Below, one piece after another: positions 20,803 through 29,515 of a stretch of DNA of 64,000 nt. Positions within the stretch are counted from its first letter, which is position 1; every line of letters starts with the position of its first letter. The translations under genes and the position numbers were made by a program. The DNA is from Deltaproteobacteria bacterium (GTDB lineage Bacteria; Myxococcota_A; UBA796; SXON01), in the NCBI GenBank assembly GCA_947445035.1, contig CANFCK010000001.1, positions 591,146-655,145 on the forward strand, in the 5' to 3' direction. The notes under the pieces were generated by a model. That model worked only from the letters and a program-made list of their open reading frames with translations. It did not search any database and was not told the origin of the DNA.

Positions 20803-23610
20803 ATGTTGCTCGTGCTCCCGCTTCTGGTCTCCTTCGCCACGGCCGCGGGCCCCCGACCGCCAGCTGCGGAGCAACGGCAGACGTCGGACCCCTGGGCCAC
20901 GATGTTGGCCGGCGCGACGCCGGCCGTCCTCTCCATCGACGTCGTGGAGACGCGCGCCTTCGACACCGAGAACGCCCGCCACAGCTACGCCACCGGCTTC
21001 GTCGTCGACGCCGCGCGGGGCATCGTCCTGACCAATCGCCATGTGGTGACGCCCGGTCCGGTGCGCAGCGAGGCGATCACCCAAGAGAACGAGGTGATCC
21101 CGCTGCGCGCGATCTACCGCGACCCGGTCCACGACTTCGGCTTCTACCAGTACGATCCGGCGTTGGTGAAATACAGCCGCTTACCGGCGTTGGAACTGGA
21201 CCCCGGCGGTGTTGAGATCGGCCAGGAGATTCGCGTCGTCGGCAACAACGCCGGCGAGAAGTTGTCGATCCACTCGGGCACCATCGCCCGGCTCGATCGC
21301 GCGGCACCGCGGTACGGGCGGCAGTCTTTCAATGATTTCAATACGTTCTATATTCAGGCGGCTGCCGGGACGACCGGAGGGTCCTCCGGCTCACCGGTGC
21401 TCGACCTCCGCGGGAAGGTGGTGGCCCTCAATGCCGGGGCGCGCAAAGATAGCTCCGCCTCGTATTACCTTCCTCTGGACCGGGTTAAACGCGCCTTGGC
21501 GTTGATCCAGGCGAAACAGCCGGTCACCCGAGGCACCTTGCAGGTGGTCTTTGCGGCGGTTTCCTGGGACGAGCTGCAACGACAGGGGCTCCCGCCCGAG
21601 GAAGAGGCCCGAGCGCGCGGTCGCAACGCCACCCTGGCGGGACTTTTGGGCGTCAGCGAGGTGCTCCCACTCGGCCCGGGGGCGGGGCGCTTGGAAGTCG
21701 GCGACATCGTCCTGACCCTCGACGGTCAGCCCTTGGACGCGTTCGTACCCCTGGAGGTGGCGCTGGACGATCGGGTAGGCGGGAGCGTGCTCCTCGGGGT
21801 GCACCGCGCTGGTCAGCACGTGGAGGTCTCGCTCCCCGTGACCGATCTCCACGCGATCACGCCATCGTCGTACCTGGAGATCGGTGGGGACCTGGTGCAC
21901 ACGCTCAGCTTTCAGCAAGCGCGCAACGCCAACGTGCCCGTGCGGGGGGTGTACGTCGCGTCGGCCGGGTATTCGCTCCGGCAGGCCGGCGTCCCCGAGG
22001 GCGCGCGGATCGACGAGGTCGGTGGCCGGCCTACGCCTGACCTCGCGGCCTTTCGGGGTGCGGTCCTGGCGATCGCAGACGACGCGCGCGTGCCCGTCCA
22101 CTTCGTCACCCTGACCGAGCCCAACCGCACCCAGGTGGTGAGCTGGCGGATGGAGCGGACCTTCTTTCCGGCGCAGCTGTGCACCCGCGACGACGCGACC
22201 GGGGAGTGGCCGTGTGTGGCGCTTCCGGCGCCGCCGCCCGCGCCACCGCTTGACGCCCAGGTGGTGTCGTTGCCGCCAGCGCCGCCCGGGGTGCCGGGCA
22301 AGGTTGCGCACTCGTTGGTTTGGGTGGAGGCGCGCCTGCCGTTCGTGCTCTCCGGCAATGAAGGCGACCAGTACTCTGGGGTCGGGCTCGTCTTGGACGC
22401 GGATCGGGGGCTGGTGGCGGTCGACCGCGACACGGTCCCCCAGCTGCTCGCTGAGATCAGCGTGATCGTGGGCGCGGTGCGCGTCCCAGCGGTGCCGGTC
22501 TACGTGCATCCAGAGCACAACCTGGTCGTGATTCAGTTCGATCCTGGGCAGCTCACCGGCGCTTCGCTCACCTCAGCGCGCCTGCAGTCCAAGCGCCCTG
22601 CGACCGGCACCCCGGTCTGGCAGGTCGGGCTCAACGGGCGGTTGGAGTACGCCTGGGGCGAGACGGTGGTTCAGGGCTATCGCCCCTTCGTCCTGTCTCC
22701 GCCTGGCGTGCCGCAGTACCGCGATCTCAACGTGGACCTGCTGGCTACCGCCGCGCCCCCGCTGGAGCGTGGCGGAGTGGTGGTCAACCGAGCGGGCGAG
22801 GTCGTGGCGTTTTTGGGCTCCTTCCACAGCGGCTCCGGAAAGAGCGCCACCTCCGCGTTCTACGGACTGCCTGGTGACATTCTGGCCGAGGTCGGGAGCG
22901 CCCTGGCCGCGGGTCGGAGTCCGCCGGACCGGAGTCTCGGCGTGGCCTGGTCCCCGCTTCCGCTCGCGCTCGCGGTGGATCGGGGGCTGCTCGCGGGCGA
23001 GGCCGCAGCCCTGGTGAAGGCGGGCGCGCTCCGGGTGCTGGTGGCGACCCACGTTTCACGATCGAGCGGCGCGCACGGGGTCGTCAAGGAGGGCGACCTG
23101 TTGCTGGCGGTGAGCGGAAAGCCCACGGCCAGCTGGCGCGTGCTTGAGCAAGCGGTGGCGGATGCCGCGGTGGTGAGCCTGACGCTTTTCCGGGGGGGTG
23201 AGCGCTTGGCGGTGGACGTCCGGACGTCGGCTGGGCGGGGCGCGCTGGCGATGCGGGCGTTTTTCTGGGCGGGGGCCATCGTGCAGGACCTCCCGCCGGA
23301 GCTGGCGTTGCAGCAGGGGGTCGGCGGCGGCGGCGTGTACGTCTCCTGGCGCTGGTTCGGCACCCCCGCCGACCGCTACGAACTCGCTCCGACCTATCGC
23401 ATCACCGCGGTCGACGGGCGCGCGATTGCGACGCTGAGCGACTTTGAGAAGGCCGTTGCCGGACGGGCGGACCGGAGCACGGTGCGGCTGTCGGTGCTCG
23501 ACCTGGACGACCGACCGCGGGTGCTCGCCTTGCGCCTGGACCTCGCCTACTGGCCGAGCGCGGTCATCGAACGGACGGAGGCGGGCTGGGTCCGGCGCCC
23601 CGCGGACTAA
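20803..23610 (+). CDS. large HtrA/Nma111-like serine protease with PDZ domains and a second, degenerate protease domain
   Basis: A 935-residue exported protein (signal peptide 1-~15). The first trypsin-like domain has the full triad: His80 (LTNRHVV), Asp111 (HDFGFY) and Ser195 (GGSSGSPV). PDZ-like segments follow. A second protease-like domain (about 490-700) reads GVGLVLDADRGLVAVDRDTV where the catalytic His is lost, and GGVVVNRAGEVVAFLG where the Ser is lost. At least one more PDZ lies near the C-terminus. Phrases such as YYLPLDRVKRALALIQ, PVTRGTLQV, VTDLHAITP and ARNANVPVRGVYVASAG resemble eukaryotic Nma111/Deg7 proteins closely. It likely acts in periplasmic protein quality control. It begins 40 bases after the TfoX remnant. 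Confidence 0.85.
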   Translation: MLLVLPLLVSFATAAGPRPPAAEQRQTSDPWATMLAGATPAVLSIDVVETRAFDTENARHSYATGFVVDAARGIVLTNRHVVTPGPVRSEAITQENEVIPLRAIYRDPVHDFGFYQYDPALVKYSRLPALELDPGGVEIGQEIRVVGNNAGEKLSIHSGTIARLDRAAPRYGRQSFNDFNTFYIQAAAGTTGGSSGSPVLDLRGKVVALNAGARKDSSASYYLPLDRVKRALALIQAKQPVTRGTLQVVFAAVSWDELQRQGLPPEEEARARGRNATLAGLLGVSEVLPLGPGAGRLEVGDIVLTLDGQPLDAFVPLEVALDDRVGGSVLLGVHRAGQHVEVSLPVTDLHAITPSSYLEIGGDLVHTLSFQQARNANVPVRGVYVASAGYSLRQAGVPEGARIDEVGGRPTPDLAAFRGAVLAIADDARVPVHFVTLTEPNRTQVVSWRMERTFFPAQLCTRDDATGEWPCVALPAPPPAPPLDAQVVSLPPAPPGVPGKVAHSLVWVEARLPFVLSGNEGDQYSGVGLVLDADRGLVAVDRDTVPQLLAEISVIVGAVRVPAVPVYVHPEHNLVVIQFDPGQLTGASLTSARLQSKRPATGTPVWQVGLNGRLEYAWGETVVQGYRPFVLSPPGVPQYRDLNVDLLATAAPPLERGGVVVNRAGEVVAFLGSFHSGSGKSATSAFYGLPGDILAEVGSALAAGRSPPDRSLGVAWSPLPLALAVDRGLLAGEAAALVKAGALRVLVATHVSRSSGAHGVVKEGDLLLAVSGKPTASWRVLEQAVADAAVVSLTLFRGGERLAVDVRTSAGRGALAMRAFFWAGAIVQDLPPELALQQGVGGGGVYVSWRWFGTPADRYELAPTYRITAVDGRAIATLSDFEKAVAGRADRSTVRLSVLDLDDRPRVLALRLDLAYWPSAVIERTEAGWVRRPAD

Positions 23611-23617
23611 GGCTCAT

Positions 23618-24412
23618 TCACAGTAGTGTCACGACGAACGTGACCATCGTGGTGTGGTCGAGCGGCTGGTACCCTTCAACCGGGGCGTTGTCGAACGCGA
23701 GCTGGTGGCTCAACTTCAAGCTGAGCTTCGAGCCCAGGGCTGCGGTCAGGGCTGCGGTGTTGTTCAGCCGCAGGTCGGTGAAGTCCAAGACACTTTCGTA
23801 GACCTCGACGGTGTCTTGGGCGCTGACGTGTTTGTTGAAGGCGTACGAGCCGCCGACCAGAAGCCGGGCCGAAACCACCGTGGCGGTGTTGGGGTCGATC
23901 CCGACGACGAAGTCCTCCTGCGCCACATCGGCCCCAAGCTCCGCCCGCAGCGAGGCGGTTTCGAGCTGCACGAAGCTGTGCGACCAGCCGACCTGGCCGT
24001 TGACGCGCGAGTCGTACCCGGCGAAGGGATCGGTGAACGCGCCGGCGAGTACGTAGATGCTGTCGCGCTTTCCGAAGAATCGGTCGTACCTGAGCGCACC
24101 GAGAACCCGCTCCGCGGTCTTCACGAAGTCGTCCTCGCGCTCGGCTGCGGACAGCTTGCCGTCGCCGTCGGCGTCGAGCCGGGCCTGACCCCAGTTGACA
24201 CCGAAGCTGCCGGAGATGGCGTTGGCCTGCCACCGGTACGACAGGTTGCCGAGCCCCGTCAGGGCCATGGTCTCGGTGTTCCCGGAGCTGAGGGCACCGC
24301 CCAATTCCACACCCGCATGCGCTTCGGTGACCATCTTGGTCGGAGCGGCGCCCTTGGCACCCTCGAACTTGGACGCTTCGGCAAATGCGAGCGTAGAGAC
24401 GAGGATGAGCAT
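23618..24412 (-). CDS. DUF481-type outer-membrane protein with EF-hand-like loop
   Basis: A 264-residue protein with a signal peptide (MLILVSTLAFAEA) and beta-strand-rich sequence typical of YdiY/DUF481 barrels: VELGGALSSGNTETMALTGLG, then alternating strands to a C-terminal TFVVTLL. An EF-hand-like calcium loop, DADGDGKLSAAERED, is inserted after the second strand pair. The ATG at 24412 has GGAAG upstream; a longer in-frame extension has no family sequence. It is convergent with the protease gene, with a 7-base gap, so a shared terminator must overlap coding DNA. Confidence 0.75.
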   Translation of the reverse strand: MLILVSTLAFAEASKFEGAKGAAPTKMVTEAHAGVELGGALSSGNTETMALTGLGNLSYRWQANAISGSFGVNWGQARLDADGDGKLSAAEREDDFVKTAERVLGALRYDRFFGKRDSIYVLAGAFTDPFAGYDSRVNGQVGWSHSFVQLETASLRAELGADVAQEDFVVGIDPNTATVVSARLLVGGSYAFNKHVSAQDTVEVYESVLDFTDLRLNNTAALTAALGSKLSLKLSHQLAFDNAPVEGYQPLDHTTMVTFVVTLL

Positions 24413-24457
24413 GGGGCTTCCGGTGGGTGGGCGGTGGCTATCGTTGTAGGAGGGCCG

Positions 24458-25612
24458 ATGCCCGCTTGGACTCCCGGCTCGCCCGAATTCAGCGCCCGTT
24501 GGGCGCTCGATCCCACCATCGACTACCTCAACCACGGCAGCTTCGGCGCAACCCCGCGGACGGTGCTGGCCCGGCAATCCGAGCTTCGCGCCCAGATGGA
24601 GGCGGAGCCGGTTGAGTTTCTGGCGCGACGCCTCCCCGAGCGGCTGGACGCCGTGCGTGAGCGGGTGGCGGCGTTCGTCGGCGCCGACCCTGAGGGCTTG
24701 GTCTTCGTGCCCAACGCCACCCATGGGGTCGACGCGGCCCTCGGCGCGATGGACTGGTCCCCCGGCGACGAGGTGGTCCATGCTGATCACGGCTACAACG
24801 CGGTAAAGAAGGCGCTCTTGCGCCTGCGGCATCGATATGAGGTCACGACGGTTGCGGCGGTGGTGCCCTTCCCGATTGACGACGCTCAGCAGGTGATCGA
24901 TGCCTTCGCCCGGGCGATCGGGCCGCGCACCCGGCTGGTCGTGATCGACCACATCACCTCGGCCACGGCCCTGATCTTTCCGGTGACCGAGCTGGTGGCC
25001 CTGTGTCGCACACGCGGGGTCACCGTGCTGGTGGATGGCGCCCACGCGCCAGGGCTGCTCCCGTTGGACATCAGGGCGATCGGTGCCGACTTCTATACGG
25101 GGAATCTCCATAAGTGGGTCTGTGCGCCCAAGGGGGCGGCCCTTTTCTGGGTTGCGCCGGCGTGGCGAGACCGCACCCATGCGCGGGTGGTGAGTCATGG
25201 CTACGAGCTGGGTCTGCGCGCCGAGTTCGAGTGGGCGGGCACCTTTGATCCGACGGCGTGGCTGTCGGTGCCGGCGGCGCTCGACCACCTCGATGAGCTC
25301 GGTGCGAGCGCGCTGCAAGGGCACAACCACGCCTTGGTCCAGCAGGGGCGGCAGCACCTGGCGCGGGCGCTCGGCGTCAGACTCCCGCATCCGGACCATC
25401 CGAGCTGGTACGGACCGATGGCGGCCGTGCTCGTCCCGTGGGCCAACGCAGCCGACGCCCCGGGGCTCACCGCGCGGCTGTTCCAAGAGCACCGGATCGA
25501 GGTGCCGTTCACGGCCTACGACCACCGCTGTTTCGTTCGCATCAGCGGTCAGGCCTACAATCGCCCCGCCCAGTACGAGCGCCTCGCGGAGCTGCTACAA
25601 CGTTGGCGGTAG
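24458..25612 (+). CDS. class V aminotransferase (isopenicillin N epimerase-like)
   Basis: A 384-residue PLP enzyme. The N-terminal YLNHGSFGATP is the class V signature, VTVLVDGAHAPG holds the cofactor Asp and His, and the Schiff-base lysine is Lys219 in GNLHKWVCAPKG. Family members epimerise or desulphurate amino-acid derivatives; the substrate cannot be told. The ATG at 24458 follows TAGGAGG and is divergent from the DUF481 gene (45-base gap), so the two share a promoter region. Confidence 0.85.
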   Translation: MPAWTPGSPEFSARWALDPTIDYLNHGSFGATPRTVLARQSELRAQMEAEPVEFLARRLPERLDAVRERVAAFVGADPEGLVFVPNATHGVDAALGAMDWSPGDEVVHADHGYNAVKKALLRLRHRYEVTTVAAVVPFPIDDAQQVIDAFARAIGPRTRLVVIDHITSATALIFPVTELVALCRTRGVTVLVDGAHAPGLLPLDIRAIGADFYTGNLHKWVCAPKGAALFWVAPAWRDRTHARVVSHGYELGLRAEFEWAGTFDPTAWLSVPAALDHLDELGASALQGHNHALVQQGRQHLARALGVRLPHPDHPSWYGPMAAVLVPWANAADAPGLTARLFQEHRIEVPFTAYDHRCFVRISGQAYNRPAQYERLAELLQRWR

Positions 25613-25622
25613 GGTCGGAGTC

Positions 25623-26816
25623 CTATCCGCCCCGGTAGGCCGCGAGCGCCGCGCCCAGCACCTCGACGCCGCGCCTGACGACGGCGGGTTCTTTGACGGC
25701 GGCAAGGCGAATCTCGCTCCTACCCCTGGAAGAATCGGCATAGAAGCCCGGACCTGGCGCTACGACCAGACTCTCCGGGCGACCGGTGCTGTGGTCTCGG
25801 AAATCGGTCACGAGGAAGCGCGCGAAGTCCTCGGTGTCCTGCACCGGTAGCCGCGCCATCGTGTAGAACGCACCCTCGGGGCGGTGGAACTGGACGTCCG
25901 GGATGCGCGCGAGCGCTTCCATCATCGCGTCCACCCGCGCACGGTAGGTGCTGCGGAGCTCGTCGTAGAAGACGTCCGGCAAAGTAAGCGCGGCAATCGC
26001 CGCATTCTGGGCCCGCGGCTGCGGCCCGAGGCGCGCCTGGCCCAGCCGCTCGATGCGTTCCATCAACGATCGGTTTCGCGACAGCAAGAATCCAATGCGC
26101 AGGCCGCAAGCGGAAAATGTCTTCGACGTGCTGTCGATGACGACCACGTGGTCCTCATGTCCTTCGAGCTGCAGCGCGGACATCGGCGGGCCGGAGAACC
26201 AGATGTGGCGGTACACCTCGTCGGCCACCAACCACAAGCCCCGCGACTTCGCCCAGGCGGCCACCCGGCGCAGATCGGACTCTCCGTACACCGCACCGGT
26301 TGGATTCCCTGGATTGGCGAAGAGAAAAAGTCGAGTGCGGGGCGTGACGTGGCGATCAAGCACATCGTTGGGAGGGATGCGGAACCCGTCGTCGAGGCGT
26401 GTCGGGATCGGCACCACCGTGGCTGCCGCGACCGTCGCAAACCCGTTGTAGTTGGTGTAATAGGGCTCTGGCACCAGGATCTCGTCGCCGGGGTCGCACA
26501 GGGCGCAGAACGCGAAAAGCAGCGCCTCGGAGCCACCTTGGGTGACGACGCAGTGTTCCGGTCCCAGTCCAGGCGACGTGCGCGAGTGGAAGGCCGCCGC
26601 GGCCTCTCGACACGCCGGGAGACCCGAGGCCGGACCGTAGGCCAGAACCGGGGAGTCGGCGAGGGCCAGCGCGGCCATCATCGGGGCCGGCGTGGGCACG
26701 TCGGGTTGGCCGATGTTCAGCTTGTGAAAGTGGACCTCGGGCGCGGCCGCGACGTAGCCGTCGAGCTTGCGGATGGCCGACTCTTGAATGGCTTCGGCAC
26801 GAAGACTTAGCCGCAC
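25623..26816 (-). CDS. class I aminotransferase (aspartate aminotransferase-like)
   Basis: A 397-residue fold type I PLP enzyme. Features are NIGQPDVPTPAP, YGPASGLPACREAAA, the NPGNPTGAVY loop, ADEVYRHIWF and the Schiff-base lysine in STSKTFSACGLRIGF. The residues near the C-terminus, EIRLAAVKEP, include the substrate arginine. I chose GTG 26816 because RLSLRAEAIQESAIRKL is the family start and AGGGGCGA lies upstream. A longer ATG at 26846 has no ribosome site. The gene is convergent with the class V aminotransferase (10-base gap). Confidence 0.82.
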   Translation of the reverse strand: MRLSLRAEAIQESAIRKLDGYVAAAPEVHFHKLNIGQPDVPTPAPMMAALALADSPVLAYGPASGLPACREAAAAFHSRTSPGLGPEHCVVTQGGSEALLFAFCALCDPGDEILVPEPYYTNYNGFATVAAATVVPIPTRLDDGFRIPPNDVLDRHVTPRTRLFLFANPGNPTGAVYGESDLRRVAAWAKSRGLWLVADEVYRHIWFSGPPMSALQLEGHEDHVVVIDSTSKTFSACGLRIGFLLSRNRSLMERIERLGQARLGPQPRAQNAAIAALTLPDVFYDELRSTYRARVDAMMEALARIPDVQFHRPEGAFYTMARLPVQDTEDFARFLVTDFRDHSTGRPESLVVAPGPGFYADSSRGRSEIRLAAVKEPAVVRRGVEVLGAALAAYRGG

Positions 26817-27026
26817 ACTCGCCCCTGGCTGTCGTGCGGCTATCATGGTTCGGGGGGAAAGCCCGGGGCGGCCTCTCCCCCTACCGCGCCATTCCCTCGG
26901 GCCTCCAAGCTACGCTTTCCGGCCCGCGGCGCGCGGCGCGGCGCGGGGCCCGTTCAACGCGCCGCGGGGTGGCGCTCGCCCACTCTCGACGCACACTCGC
27001 CTCTGGCTCGCGTGGTTCCTCGGTCT
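26817..27026. other. intergenic gap, no gene seen
   Basis: About 210 very GC-rich bases (gcgcggcgcggcgcgggg) between two minus-strand genes. No supported reading frame, hairpin terminator or promoter was found. It should hold the promoter of the aminotransferase gene. Confidence 0.4.
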
Positions 27027-28064
27027 TCACCCTCCGATCGCGAGCCACCGGCGCTGAAGTTCTTCCTGCTCCAGCCGCCGCAAGATCGCCTCCGCCCGTG
27101 CCACCTCTTCGGCCTCCCACCGGGCGAGCTTCACCGCCGCGCGACGCTTCCGCTGCCACGCGGCGAGTGCCAGAAAACCGGCCGCCGTTCCCCACCACAG
27201 GCTCCCGTTGGTGACCCACCGATACCAGTCCTGGCTGATCGGCAGGCGAGCCCGCCATACCGCATCGGCCTCGTCCACCGACAGCCCGATGGCTGCCCGA
27301 AGCGCATCATCGGTCGAGCGCCCGGCGACCAACTCGCGGACGAGCGTCCGCAGACCGTCCTCGCCGGAGCGCCCCTCCACCCAGGCGATGAAGTCGGCGC
27401 TCTGGGCGTAGGCGAGGTGGGCCCACGCTTCGTCACGCGGAAACCCGGTGGTGATCGTCGCCAACGGAAGCGGCTCCAGACCGTATTCGTTGCTGGCCAG
27501 CGCGATCCGGCGTTCCCAGGTCGCTTCGCCTGCGTAGAACTGCGCCATCCCTTCCTGGAGCCACCGAGGCACCGGCCGGGCGCCGAAGGCCTGGCCGAGG
27601 AGCACGTGGACCAGCTCATGGTCGAGGACGGTCTGCAGTGAGGTCGCAGCTCCATCGCGGATGGACGGCGTCTTCAGGAAGATCAGCGACCAGCGCGGCC
27701 AGGCGGTGCCGTCCGCCCAATCCGGCGTGGCCCCCGGCTGGAGCGTCCGGAACGCCTCCTCCGAGGGGACGACGTAGACTTCGGTCGTCGGTCCCGGAAG
27801 CACGCCCAATCGTTTGGAGATCGCGGGGATGCTGGTGGCGGCGTGGTTCGCGAGGCGGACAAGCGTGGCGCGATCGGACCATGTTCCGTGAATGTCGGCG
27901 TGAAGGCCGACCTCCGTGGTCCAGCCGCCGGGCGGCTCTGCGACCGTCGGACGCTGGACTTCTGGCGCCGCTTCCCAGCGCGGGCCTGCCGCGGGTGCGG
28001 CGGTGGCGAGCCCGGAGCCGGCCAGGAGCCAAGCGAGCGCGAGGGCGATGGCGCGGAACCACAT
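27027..28064 (-). CDS. gluzincin peptidase_MA-like protein, membrane-anchored
   Basis: A 345-residue protein with a signal peptide (MWFRAIALALAWLLAGSGLATA), a zinc-peptidase motif HELVH (149-153) and the third ligand Glu171 in QEGMAQF. This spacing is the gluzincin pattern of Peptidase_MA-like proteins. A transmembrane stretch (LWWGTAAGFLALAAW) near residue 300 is followed by a basic coiled-coil tail, so the catalytic part should face the periplasm. The start has AGGA eight bases upstream. The substrate is unknown. It is divergent from the glycosyltransferase at 28139. Confidence 0.82.
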   Translation of the reverse strand: MWFRAIALALAWLLAGSGLATAAPAAGPRWEAAPEVQRPTVAEPPGGWTTEVGLHADIHGTWSDRATLVRLANHAATSIPAISKRLGVLPGPTTEVYVVPSEEAFRTLQPGATPDWADGTAWPRWSLIFLKTPSIRDGAATSLQTVLDHELVHVLLGQAFGARPVPRWLQEGMAQFYAGEATWERRIALASNEYGLEPLPLATITTGFPRDEAWAHLAYAQSADFIAWVEGRSGEDGLRTLVRELVAGRSTDDALRAAIGLSVDEADAVWRARLPISQDWYRWVTNGSLWWGTAAGFLALAAWQRKRRAAVKLARWEAEEVARAEAILRRLEQEELQRRWLAIGG

Positions 28065-28138
28065 GCCGTCGATCCTAAGCGCGGGCTCCGGGAAGTCACC
28101 CAGGCGGTGCGCGTTGGTCCGCGGGGATAGGCCCGCGC

Positions 28139-29515
28139 GTGCGCCGGATCGACAAAGGACTCCTGTTCTCGCTGGTGCTCGGCGCGGTCTTGCGCCTGCT
28201 CCCGCTTTGGGAATGGTCACGCCGCGCGTGCATCCGCGACGAGTGTACCTACCGCGAGCTGGCGGCCGGCCTCGCGCGCGGCGACGGGATGGAGGGGACG
28301 CGCGGCTGGCTCTGGGCGCCGGGCTATCCGAGCGTGATCGCGGCGCATGCGGAAGTTTTCGGGTGGATCAACAGCGTGAAGTACACGCAAGTGGCGGTCG
28401 CGACGCTGACCATCTGGCTTTTGTGGCGCTTCACCCGCGCGCACTTTGGCGCCCGCGCCGCCACGATCGCGGCGTGTTTGTATGCGCTCAACCCGACGCA
28501 CATCTTCTACGCCTCCAGCCTGTGGAGCGAGTGCTTCTACACGGCCCTGTTGTTCGGCACGGTCAATGCCATCGGTTGGGCCCGGGGCGAGGCGCCTGGC
28601 GCGGCGTCGGACCCGCACGCGGGCCGGTGGCAGCGGGGGGTGGTGGTCGGGGCGCTTCTCGGGGCTTGTGTGCTATTCCGTGGCGTCGCGACGTACCTGT
28701 TGCCGTGCGCGCTTCTCGCGATCTTGTGGGGCCGATGGCGGATCGCGAAGGCCTGGCGGACGGGTTTGGCCGCGGTGGTGGCGGCGGCGGTCGTCGTGGC
28801 GCCCTACAGCGCCTACGCGACGCAGAAGTTCGGCGCGTTCGTCGTCAGCGATCGTACGCTTGGTCAGATGATGTGGCTGGGCAACAATGATTACCAGCCG
28901 GTCACCTTCGACTTCGGAAACGGCGTGCTGAGCGACAAGCTCTTCGACCGGATCCAGGCCACCGGTCGCCCGCACTGCGCCTATCAAGCCGACCCGGTGC
29001 GGCAGGACGCCTGCGAGCTTGCCGCGGGGGTGGCCTGGATTCAACGGCATCCGGCTGAGTTCCTCAAACGGATGCCCCTGCGGGTGTCGCAGATGCTCAC
29101 GCCGCACAGTCTGTTGACTCGGAACCTGCGCACCGGGCGGTGGCATGGCCTCCCAGAGTGGTTCGACGAGCTGCTGATCGGCGCGGTGGCAGTGTTTTCG
29201 TTCACCGTCCTTGTCGGCGGGACCGTCGGCCTGTTTGCCAGGGGGCGCGGCTGGTACGCGGTCGCTGCGGTCGTGGTCGTCGGGTACCACGTGGCCGCCA
29301 TCGCCTGCCTGGCGGGGCTCTCTCGGTACCGGGTGCCGTTGGAGCCGCTGTGGATGGTCTTCGCCGGTGGCCTTTTGGCGGACCCACGCGGCGCCTGGAC
29401 CGGGCTACGACTGAGTCCCTGGCGCTTCTTCGGCATGCTCGTCGTCACCGGCATCTTGCTCGCACTGATGCTACGGTTCTTGCCGGCGGGCTGGAGGGGG
29501 TGGCGCACATGGTGA
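28139..29515 (+). CDS. ArnT/GT39-type membrane glycosyltransferase
   Basis: A 458-residue protein with about ten hydrophobic segments. The first periplasmic loop contains RDECTYRELAAGLARGDG, the acidic motif position used by lipid-linked sugar transferases of the PMT/ArnT group. It probably moves a sugar from a polyprenyl phosphate donor to an envelope acceptor. The predicted start is GTG 28139. The stop overlaps the next gene by 7 bases (ATG at 29509), so it is the first gene of a three-gene operon with a sulfatase-fold protein and an Omp85-like protein. Confidence 0.75.
   Translation: MRRIDKGLLFSLVLGAVLRLLPLWEWSRRACIRDECTYRELAAGLARGDGMEGTRGWLWAPGYPSVIAAHAEVFGWINSVKYTQVAVATLTIWLLWRFTRAHFGARAATIAACLYALNPTHIFYASSLWSECFYTALLFGTVNAIGWARGEAPGAASDPHAGRWQRGVVVGALLGACVLFRGVATYLLPCALLAILWGRWRIAKAWRTGLAAVVAAAVVVAPYSAYATQKFGAFVVSDRTLGQMMWLGNNDYQPVTFDFGNGVLSDKLFDRIQATGRPHCAYQADPVRQDACELAAGVAWIQRHPAEFLKRMPLRVSQMLTPHSLLTRNLRTGRWHGLPEWFDELLIGAVAVFSFTVLVGGTVGLFARGRGWYAVAAVVVVGYHVAAIACLAGLSRYRVPLEPLWMVFAGGLLADPRGAWTGLRLSPWRFFGMLVVTGILLALMLRFLPAGWRGWRTW

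Noticed and set aside
24413..25525. N-terminal extension of the DUF481 protein to 635 residues
   Set aside because: It is antisense to the class V aminotransferase; the signal peptide at 24412 fixes the start.
27838..28890. Plus-strand frames over the gluzincin peptidase and glycosyltransferase
   Set aside because: Out of frame with clear genes and composition-driven.
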